NCBI GenBank assembly: GCA_027486585.1
Contig: JAIXOU010000103.1
Coordinates: forward strand, 1-54,189
Source of the DNA: Verrucomicrobiaceae bacterium
Lineage (GTDB): Bacteria > Verrucomicrobiota > Verrucomicrobiia > Verrucomicrobiales > Verrucomicrobiaceae
Length of the DNA: 54,189 nucleotides
Reading direction: 5' to 3'
Shown here: positions 8,223-14,724 of the stretch, piece after piece
Layout of the letters: each line of letters opens with the position of its first letter
Numbering within the stretch: the first letter of the stretch is position 1
Translations under genes and position numbers: made by a program
Notes under the pieces: generated by a model
Database searches by the model: none
Seen by the model: only the letters and a program-made list of their open reading frames with translations
What the model was told of the DNA's origin: nothing

Positions 8223-9887
8223 ATGAAACCCTCACTCACACTCATCACCACACTCTTGCTCGCCTCGCTGGCTGCATTACACGCCGCTGATAAGCCCGAG
8301 CCCGTTGCTAGTGACGACAAGCTGGCCGAGACCATGTCCCGAAAGCCCTCGGGCATACCACTGGCACCTATCCTTGATCCGGGACCTGAGTTTGCCGATG
8401 GAAAGCGCATCTGGCAGGGGTCCGGGAGCATGACCATCAGCCCGAAGGGGCGGATTTGGCTGTCAGAGATGACCGGTGGAGGTTTCGAAGGTGACCGCAC
8501 CGAGCCGACCTATGTGATCCTCTTCACCAGCGGCGACGAAGGGAAGACGTTCCAAGGACCTGTCGCAGTGGTCAAGTCACCGAGTGGGAAGCACGTGCAA
8601 GATCCCGGCCTCTGGACCGATCCACGCGGCCGGCTGTGGTGGTATTACTATGCGAACGGGGGGATGGTTGCCAACATCGCTGATGATCCCGAAGCCGCGA
8701 AGCCGCACTTTCAGCCTCCGTTCTTTGTCTCGCAGGGCTTCTTTATCAACAAGCCGACCGTGTTGGCAGATGGCTCATGGCTCTGGACACCGCACAATAA
8801 AATCCCCACCTTGGGATTCAAAGGGGTGACGGTCTATCGATCGCAAGATGAGGGAAAGAGTTTTGCGTTCGTCGGCAGCGTGAACAGCAAACCCGGCGTG
8901 GAGATCCAGATCGGAGAGCCCATCACCGTGGAGCTGCGCGATGGGCGGATCGCTTTGTTTATCCGCACTGTCTCTGGAATCCGCAGGACCATCTCCGCCG
9001 ACGGAGGCCGCACCTGGGGCGACTTCGACGCACTGGCTGGACTCAACGCCGTCGTGCACTCGCGCTTCTTTGTGAGCCGTCTGAAATCCGGCAACCTGCT
9101 GCTGGTTTACAATCGCCCACCCGAAACGCCCGATCCGCTCGCCACCAAGGGGCCGCTGGTCAATCTGCGACAGCTTCGGGAGCGGACTCACATGACTGCC
9201 GTGCTCTCTGAAGACGACGGAGCCACGTGGAAAGGTGGATTGCGACTGGATGATCGCGACAGCCCTTCTTACAGCCCGGATGAATCCCCCCACCGAAGGA
9301 TTGAGAAGCTCACGACCTACCCAGACGGAGTTCAGATCGACGACGGCTCGATTTGGGTCAGCTACGAACTGAGCCGCTACGGTGCAGATGGACGGGAAAT
9401 CGTGCTCGCACGCTTCCACGAAGCGGACGTCCTCGCGGGCAAGCTCGTCTCGCCTGAAAGCCGCCTCAAGATTCGTGCGCACAAGCTGACCACACCGCGG
9501 CACGACTACATCCCAATCAACCCGCAGAACCCCAACGACGAGGACTTCACCCCGAACGCCGTGCTGATAAACCGTCTGCTCCGCTTTGAACCTGCCGAAC
9601 AACCCGACGGCATCTTCAAGCTCCAACCGCGACTCGGCGATCTGAAGGGATTGGAGACCGACCTCTTCACCGTGCGCGGCCCGATCCATTTCAAGTCGCA
9701 GCTCAAGGACGGCGTGCAGGAGATCACCCTCGCTCCTCCAGCCAATGTGAAGTTGACCGTGATCGTCCCTGATTACGCGACTGGCAAAACGGGTCCGCTC
9801 ACCGACGGCACTGTGAGGGATGACGGCTGGCGCGAACTGCCGCTCACCCCGGGTGAGCCGACCAGCGTCCTCATTCCGACAAGATAA
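8223..9887 (+). CDS. Exported BNR/sialidase-fold protein, copy 1
   Basis: AGGA at 8211-8214 precedes the ATG. The signal peptide MKPSLTLITTLLLASLAALH belongs to the shared leader family. The 554-residue product has Asp-box motifs TSGDEGKTFQG, SQDEGKSFAF, SADGGRTWGD and SEDDGATWKG, and an unusual LWWYYYANGG. A paralog at 44904-46583 matches over the full length: moderately in the N-terminal two thirds and almost perfectly in the last ~110 residues (from LINRLLRFEPAEQPDG). Its position after two other BNR genes and before the DUF1592 cytochrome suggests joint action on an extracellular glycan. The exact reaction cannot be told from sequence. Confidence 0.85.
   Translation: MKPSLTLITTLLLASLAALHAADKPEPVASDDKLAETMSRKPSGIPLAPILDPGPEFADGKRIWQGSGSMTISPKGRIWLSEMTGGGFEGDRTEPTYVILFTSGDEGKTFQGPVAVVKSPSGKHVQDPGLWTDPRGRLWWYYYANGGMVANIADDPEAAKPHFQPPFFVSQGFFINKPTVLADGSWLWTPHNKIPTLGFKGVTVYRSQDEGKSFAFVGSVNSKPGVEIQIGEPITVELRDGRIALFIRTVSGIRRTISADGGRTWGDFDALAGLNAVVHSRFFVSRLKSGNLLLVYNRPPETPDPLATKGPLVNLRQLRERTHMTAVLSEDDGATWKGGLRLDDRDSPSYSPDESPHRRIEKLTTYPDGVQIDDGSIWVSYELSRYGADGREIVLARFHEADVLAGKLVSPESRLKIRAHKLTTPRHDYIPINPQNPNDEDFTPNAVLINRLLRFEPAEQPDGIFKLQPRLGDLKGLETDLFTVRGPIHFKSQLKDGVQEITLAPPANVKLTVIVPDYATGKTGPLTDGTVRDDGWRELPLTPGEPTSVLIPTR
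9556..9884 (+). repeat. 3' tract nearly identical to 46252-46580
   Basis: The last ~330 coding bases of this BNR gene match the same region of the BNR gene at 44904-46583 with only scattered differences, far more closely than the preceding parts of the two genes. This pattern is expected from gene conversion or recent recombination of the 3' ends. Confidence 0.75.
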
Positions 9888-9917
9888 ACTCAGAACTCCT
9901 TCCCTTTGAAATACATC

Positions 9918-12437
9918 GTGAACCCCCATCTCGCACTTCTCACCGCCCTGCTGCTCACCACGCTGCCAGCGCTGCACGCGGCCGACAAGCTACCGCAGCC
10001 TATCGCCACTCTCATCGAGCAAAACTGCACTGATTGCCACGATGCGGAGACGAAGAAGGGGAAGCTCGATCTCACGGCGCTGACGTTTGATTTGGCTGAT
10101 CCAAAAGCAATGGACCGCTGGGTGCAGGTGTTTGATCGGGTGGAGAATGGCGATATGCCGCCGAAGTCGGAAGACATGAAGCCTGAGGATCGGAAGGCTT
10201 TGCTGGCGGCTTTGGAGTCGTCGTTGCACGCGGCGAGCATGGCGGTTACGGCGAAAAAGGGACGCGGACCGATGCGGCGGCTCAATCGCATCGAGTTTGA
10301 GCAAAACTTGCGCGACCTGCTCGCGCTGCCGCATCTCGATATTCGCGACATGTTGCCTGCGGATCGCGAGTCGCATCACTTCGACAAAGTCGCGTCCACG
10401 CTGGACATCTCGCATGTGCAGCTCACGGCTTATCTGGATGCGGTGGAGTCGGCATTGCGCCAGGCCGTGGTGACGTCACCTGCGCCGCCGGAGTCGAAAA
10501 AGACGCGAGTGGTTGGCAAGCAGCTCGGTCCCCACCGCACCACCGGTGGTGTGGAGTCGCTGTTCTATGCGCGGGATGGTAAGGGCTTTGACCTGGAGCA
10601 AAAGAACGCGAACCAAGCCAACGCAACCGAGCCTGATCCGAACATCGAGTTCGCGTTGTTTCGTTCGCCGGGATGGCCTTATGCGGTGTTCCCGGCGAAG
10701 ACGCTGGCGACCGCTACGGGCGAGTATCGCGTGCGATTCTCCGCGCGGTCGGTGCTGCAAACGGAGGGCTTTGTTTTCAAAAAGGGCACGCGGCCCGTGC
10801 CTATGAACTTCCGTGCCCGCAAGCCGACGAACCACGACATCGCTGAAGATGTGCGCGTGACGGGCGGAATCATCGACGTGCAGCCCGATGGCGGCGTGTA
10901 TGAAACGACGGTCTATCTGCTCGCGGGCCAGACCATCGAGTATGGCATGCTCGGCCTGCCAGTGCCGCAGATCGATGCGCAGGGCAAGACGGGCTACTAT
11001 CGCTATCCCCCGCTGCCGGAGGGCGGGCAGCCGGGCATCGCGTTTCAGTGGTTGGAGATGGAAGGCCCCATCGCTCCGGCATCCTGGCCGCCCGCTTCGC
11101 ATCGCGTGCTGTTTGATGATCTCGGTGCCGACGTCAAATCAGCCAAGCCCGCCGAGGATGCGAAACGACTGCTGCGGCGTTTCATCGCCCTCGCCGCACG
11201 CGTACCGGTGCCAGAGGAAGCGATCCCGCCGTTTGAAAAACTCGTGCTCAATGTCCTACAAAACGGTGCGCCACTCGCCGAGGCCTTGCTGGCAGGTTAT
11301 CAGGCCTTCCTTTGTTCCGATCTGTTTTTGTATCTGCGAGAGCCCATCGCCGCAGACGATCATTTTGCCATCGCGAACCGGCTCTCGCATTTCCTCAGTG
11401 ACTCGCGACCTGATGCGGAGCTCGCAACTCTCGCGACGCAAAAGAAGCTGCGTGATCCCGCAACGCTGCGCGCGGAAACCGACCGCCTCATCTCCAGCGC
11501 GGGCTTCGACCGCTTCGTGAATCACTTCACCGATTGCTGGCTGAATCTCCGCGAACTCCGCCGCGATGATCCCGATATCCGGCTCTATCCTGAGTATCGG
11601 CTCGATGACTATCTCGTCGAGTCGATGGGCATGGAGACGCGCGCATTCTTCACCGCGATGCTTCGCGACAACCTGCCCGCTGCTTCGCTGATCAAGAGTG
11701 AGTTCGCACTCCTGAATGACCGTCTCGCACGGCACTACGGCCTGCCTGAGGTGACGGGCTCCGCAATGCGTCGGGTCGATCTGCCGAAGGACAGTGCGTA
11801 TGGCGGGCTCATCACGCAGGGCTCCATTTTGAAAGTGTCCGCGAACGGCACCAGCACCTCACCCGTGCTGCGCGGCGTGTGGATCATGGATCGTCTTATC
11901 GGTCAGCATCCGCCGCCGCCACCACCAGGTATTCCTGCCGTAGAACCTGACATTCGCGGTGCAAAGACCATCCGCGAACTCATCGCCCAGCACACGAAAT
12001 CCAAAACCTGCGCCACCTGCCACGCGAAGTTTGATCCTGTCGGTCTCGCTCTGGAAAACTTCGATATCCTCGGTGCCTGGCGCACCCGCTATCGCGGCAC
12101 CAGCGATGGCGAACGCATCACCGGCATCGACCGCGCCGGTCACGACTTTGCCTTCACCCTCGCGAGCAAAGTGGATGCCAGCGGTCAACTCGCCGACGGT
12201 CGTCGGTTCGCCAACATCCACGACCTGAAAGTCCTCTTCGCCGCCAACCCCCGCCAGCTCGCACGGAATCTCCTGCACCAGTTCACGCTGTATGCCACCG
12301 GCACGCCCGTGCAGTTCTCCGACCGCCGCGACATCGAAGCGATGCTCGATGCCTGCGCGCAGGACGGCTACCGCGTGCGGGACCTGGTGCACGCGCTGGT
12401 GCAGAGTGGGATCTTCACTGGAGGGACCGTGAAATGA
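9918..12437 (+). CDS. PSCyt1-DUF1587-DUF1592-DUF1588-DUF1585 cytochrome-like protein
   Basis: The GTG at 9918 is chosen because it starts the leader MNPHLALLTALLLTTLPALH; an in-frame TTG at 9906 is the alternative. The 839-residue product has a PSCyt1-type haem motif CTDCH at residues 37-41, then DUF1587-like (MRRLNRIEFEQNLRDLLAL), DUF1592-like (FVNHFTDCWLNLRELRR, SEFALLNDRLARHYGLP), DUF1588-like (TSPVLRGVWIMDRLIGQ plus polyproline), a second motif CATCH at 698-702 and a DUF1585-like end. Two haem motifs indicate an electron-transfer protein outside the cytoplasm. The family usually sits beside DUF1552; here a toxin-antitoxin pair separates them. Confidence 0.92.
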   Translation: MNPHLALLTALLLTTLPALHAADKLPQPIATLIEQNCTDCHDAETKKGKLDLTALTFDLADPKAMDRWVQVFDRVENGDMPPKSEDMKPEDRKALLAALESSLHAASMAVTAKKGRGPMRRLNRIEFEQNLRDLLALPHLDIRDMLPADRESHHFDKVASTLDISHVQLTAYLDAVESALRQAVVTSPAPPESKKTRVVGKQLGPHRTTGGVESLFYARDGKGFDLEQKNANQANATEPDPNIEFALFRSPGWPYAVFPAKTLATATGEYRVRFSARSVLQTEGFVFKKGTRPVPMNFRARKPTNHDIAEDVRVTGGIIDVQPDGGVYETTVYLLAGQTIEYGMLGLPVPQIDAQGKTGYYRYPPLPEGGQPGIAFQWLEMEGPIAPASWPPASHRVLFDDLGADVKSAKPAEDAKRLLRRFIALAARVPVPEEAIPPFEKLVLNVLQNGAPLAEALLAGYQAFLCSDLFLYLREPIAADDHFAIANRLSHFLSDSRPDAELATLATQKKLRDPATLRAETDRLISSAGFDRFVNHFTDCWLNLRELRRDDPDIRLYPEYRLDDYLVESMGMETRAFFTAMLRDNLPAASLIKSEFALLNDRLARHYGLPEVTGSAMRRVDLPKDSAYGGLITQGSILKVSANGTSTSPVLRGVWIMDRLIGQHPPPPPPGIPAVEPDIRGAKTIRELIAQHTKSKTCATCHAKFDPVGLALENFDILGAWRTRYRGTSDGERITGIDRAGHDFAFTLASKVDASGQLADGRRFANIHDLKVLFAANPRQLARNLLHQFTLYATGTPVQFSDRRDIEAMLDACAQDGYRVRDLVHALVQSGIFTGGTVK

Positions 12438-12442
12438 TCCGA

Positions 12443-12862
12443 TTAGGTGGACAGATATCTGGCAATGAAGTCCTCGGGCTTGATCGGCTGCGGCTTGTAA
12501 CCTGCATTGGCCAGCACAGTGTAGTCACTGTCGTTGGTGATCACGAAATCGGCATTCGCGACGATGGCGCAATCGACGAACTTATTGTCGTCGGGGTCGG
12601 ACGAAATGACGCGGAACTGATACGAGGGTTGGACGACAGTCACGGATTCGTAGGCAGCCGACACAAGGCTGAGCCAATGCATGATTCTCGCGGCAAATGC
12701 GTGTCCTCCGCGTTCTCCGGCGATTTCTTCATACTCCAGAATGATTGCCGCAGTTACCGCCAAGCGAATCTCGCCATTGGCCAGCGCCCGGAACAGCCGG
12801 GCAATGGGAGACTGTCGAGCAAATGCGGACAGCATCACGTTGGTGTCCACGACCACCAACAT
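12443..12862 (-). CDS. PIN-domain toxin (TIGR00305/COG1569-like)
   Basis: The 139-residue protein opens with LVVVDTNVMLSAF, the first PIN strand with catalytic Asp6; further acidic residues are E43-E46, D92/D97 (DPDDNKFVD) and D111/D113 (TNDSDY). This matches the PIN family of putative toxin components, which are metal-dependent ribonucleases. Its start codon shares one base with the stop of the upstream gene at 12862 (TGATG), which indicates translational coupling with the antitoxin. The pair lies on the strand opposite to all neighbours and ends six bases from the DUF1592 stop. Confidence 0.9.
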   Translation of the reverse strand: MLVVVDTNVMLSAFARQSPIARLFRALANGEIRLAVTAAIILEYEEIAGERGGHAFAARIMHWLSLVSAAYESVTVVQPSYQFRVISSDPDDNKFVDCAIVANADFVITNDSDYTVLANAGYKPQPIKPEDFIARYLST

Positions 12863-13095
12863 CAGACTGCGTATGGATGGTTTCTCCGGTGCTCGCGAAT
12901 CGCGGCTTCAATCAGGTCCGGCTCAAGCTTTCCGGCCTGCCGCAGCGCCTCGGCTTCATCCTGGATCTCCTCCGTCAGTTGCGCGAGTTCCAGCCGCAGC
13001 AAGAACTTGTGCACCGCAGCCAAAGCGCTCGGCCCCAAGGATGCGACCTTGGACATCACGTCGGGCAATAGCAGGGCAGGGTTGTTTGCGCTCAT
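12862..13095 (-). CDS. Putative antitoxin of the PIN module
   Basis: The ATG at 13095 gives 77 residues; an in-frame TTG at 13128 would add 11. The product is small and helical: LLPDVMSKVASLGPSALAAVHKFLLRLELAQLTEEI, followed by an acidic stretch and a C-terminal basic segment REHRRNHPYAV that could contact the toxin. I do not recognise a named family. The antitoxin role follows from size, order (first gene) and one-base coupling to the PIN toxin. Confidence 0.7.
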   Translation of the reverse strand: MSANNPALLLPDVMSKVASLGPSALAAVHKFLLRLELAQLTEEIQDEAEALRQAGKLEPDLIEAAIREHRRNHPYAV

Positions 13096-13155
13096 GCCTA
13101 AATCATACGCCTCGTTTTCCTGATTCAAAGATCAAATTTCCGACCACCATTCACG

Positions 13156-13197
13156 CCCCCATCTGATTGTCTCCCCATCCCCCATCTCATTGTCTCC
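13156..13197 (+). repeat. Tandem 19-bp direct repeat abutting the DUF1552 start
   Basis: Copies at 13156-13174 and 13179-13197 differ at one base and are four bases apart (CCCCCATCT-G/C-ATTGTCTCC). The second copy ends on the base before the ATG at 13198. It may be a duplicated regulator site, a slippage product or a trace of the insertion that separated the DUF1592 and DUF1552 genes. Confidence 0.8.
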
Positions 13198-14499
13198 ATG
13201 AACATCTCCACCGCCTCCTCCCCCATGCCCCGCCGCACCTTTTTGCGCGGCCTCGGCATCACGCTCGGGCTTCCGATGCTCGAATGCATGACACCCGTGT
13301 TCGCGAGAGCTGCGCAATCGCCGACGCCGAAGCGCATGCTGGTCATCGCGAACAATCTCGGCGTGCTGCCGAAGAACTTCTTTCCGGCGAGCGCCGGTCG
13401 CGATTACGCTCTCTCGCCTTACCTTGAGGTGCTCTCCGAGGTGCGGAATGAGTTCAGCGTGTTCAGTGGCCTTTCGCATCCCGGCGTGAACGGCGGACAC
13501 AGCACGGACAACTGCTTCCTCACGTCAGCGCGCGGCGCATTCAAAGCCGGATTCCGCAACAGCATCTCGCTCGATCAATACGCCGCCGAGAAGCTCGGCC
13601 AGGTGACGCGCTTCCCCACGCTGAACCTCGGCGTGAACATCGAGAAAGCGAACCGCAGTCTCTCCTGGACGCGCGATGGCGTGCTGCTGCCCGCCGAAGA
13701 TAGCGCCACCGCCTTGTTCAACAGGATGTTCGTTCAAGGCAGTGCCGATGAGGTAAAAAAACAACTCCTCCGGCTCAAGCAACGCGGCAGCATCCTCGAC
13801 ACACTCAACACCGAGGCCGGACGTTTCAGCCGCACTCTCGGCAGCACGGATAAAGCACGTCTCGACCAATACCTCACCTCCGTGCGCGAAGTGGAGCTAC
13901 GCCTTCAAGTCGCCAGCGAATGGGAGCAGCGCCCCAAGCCCGTCGCCACGCAGCCCGCGCCGTCCGACATCAACGACAGCAAGCTCTTCTTTGAGAAGTT
14001 CGACCTCATGCTCAGCATCGCGCAGCTCGCTTTCGAATCCGACAGCACACGCATCGTCACGCTGATGGTCGATGCCTTCAAAACGCCCGTGTTCTCTCTC
14101 CCCGGACAAAAAGCCACCACCGAGACCTATCACAACCTCAGCCACCACGGACAGAACGAGGAAAAGGTAAAGCAACTCGAAGCCGCCGACCGCCAGCACA
14201 TGGCGCTGCTACGCAAACTCATCGGCAACCTCGCCGCCAAGTCTGAGGGCGGCCAGCGCCTGCTCGACCGCACCATGGTCCTCTACGGCAGCAACCTCGG
14301 CGACGCCAACATCCACGACAACACCAACCTCCCCATCCTCCTTGCCGGCGGTGGCCTCCACCACGGCCAGCACCTCGCCTTCAAACGCGACAACAACAAA
14401 CCGCTCAGCAACCTCTTCGTCACCATGCTGCAAAACATGGGCATCGAGACCGACACCTTTGGCAGCAATGCCGGAACCTTGAACGAACTGAAAGCATGA
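13198..14499 (+). CDS. DUF1552 protein, Tat-exported
   Basis: The 433-residue product starts with a Tat-type signal (MPRRTFLRGLGITLGLPMLE). Typical DUF1552 phrases follow: RMLVIANNLGVLPKNFFP, FSGLSHPGVNGGHSTDNCFLT, SISLDQYAAEKLG and DRTMVLYGSNLGDANIHDNTNLPILLAGGG near the C-terminus. In PVC bacteria DUF1552 genes are partners of DUF1592-type cytochrome genes, so this was probably the second gene of the operon with 9918-12437. The function of the pair is unknown; DUF1552 resembles the DUF1501 group in layout. The stop overlaps a new ATG at 14496. Confidence 0.92.
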   Translation: MNISTASSPMPRRTFLRGLGITLGLPMLECMTPVFARAAQSPTPKRMLVIANNLGVLPKNFFPASAGRDYALSPYLEVLSEVRNEFSVFSGLSHPGVNGGHSTDNCFLTSARGAFKAGFRNSISLDQYAAEKLGQVTRFPTLNLGVNIEKANRSLSWTRDGVLLPAEDSATALFNRMFVQGSADEVKKQLLRLKQRGSILDTLNTEAGRFSRTLGSTDKARLDQYLTSVREVELRLQVASEWEQRPKPVATQPAPSDINDSKLFFEKFDLMLSIAQLAFESDSTRIVTLMVDAFKTPVFSLPGQKATTETYHNLSHHGQNEEKVKQLEAADRQHMALLRKLIGNLAAKSEGGQRLLDRTMVLYGSNLGDANIHDNTNLPILLAGGGLHHGQHLAFKRDNNKPLSNLFVTMLQNMGIETDTFGSNAGTLNELKA

Positions 14500-14567
14500 A
14501 ACCCACACTCACACTCCTCCTCACCGTTGCCCGAGTCTCACTTCCTCGTCTGAGAAGAAAAATGTGA
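14496..14567 (+). pseudogene. Truncated leader (MKPTLTLLLT) after DUF1552
   Basis: An ATG overlapping the DUF1552 stop (ATGA) starts a 23-codon frame whose first ten residues, MKPTLTLLLT, match the exported-protein leader family. The rest is unrelated and stops at 14565-14567 inside a promoter-like element. This looks like the 5' end of a lost downstream gene, cut at about 14525. Confidence 0.55.
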
Positions 14568-14589
14568 CCAGCCAAGCCGCTCGCGGAAT
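14556..14589 (+). promoter_or_regulatory. Promoter-like element shared with 44661-44694
   Basis: A 14-base block (AGAAAAATGTGACC), nine variable bases and GCTCG-C/T-GGAAT occur here and at 44661-44694 with identical spacing. Both copies lie upstream of exported-protein genes, 136 and 210 bases before the start codons. Two conserved boxes with a fixed spacer suggest an alternative-sigma (possibly ECF) promoter or an activator site. Confidence 0.5.
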
Positions 14590-14724
14590 AAGCCTCATGA
14601 CATGGCACAACCTGACTTTGACCAAGCGCGATTCATGGCGGCTGTCCCGACACCCGCTCGTGTTGGAGTGGCACGATCACTCCGTGCGAGGTCGTAAAAC
14701 GATCAAGACCTTACTCAGCTATTC

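Noticed and set aside
5069..9887. Calling the BNR proteins true sialidases (nanH)
   Set aside because: Asp boxes show the fold only; I could not find the F/YRIP motif or a convincing arginine triad, so no gene symbol or substrate is given.
8775..9977. 400-codon minus-strand frame
   Set aside because: Spans the end of one BNR gene and the leader of the next gene; no motif and no independent start signals.
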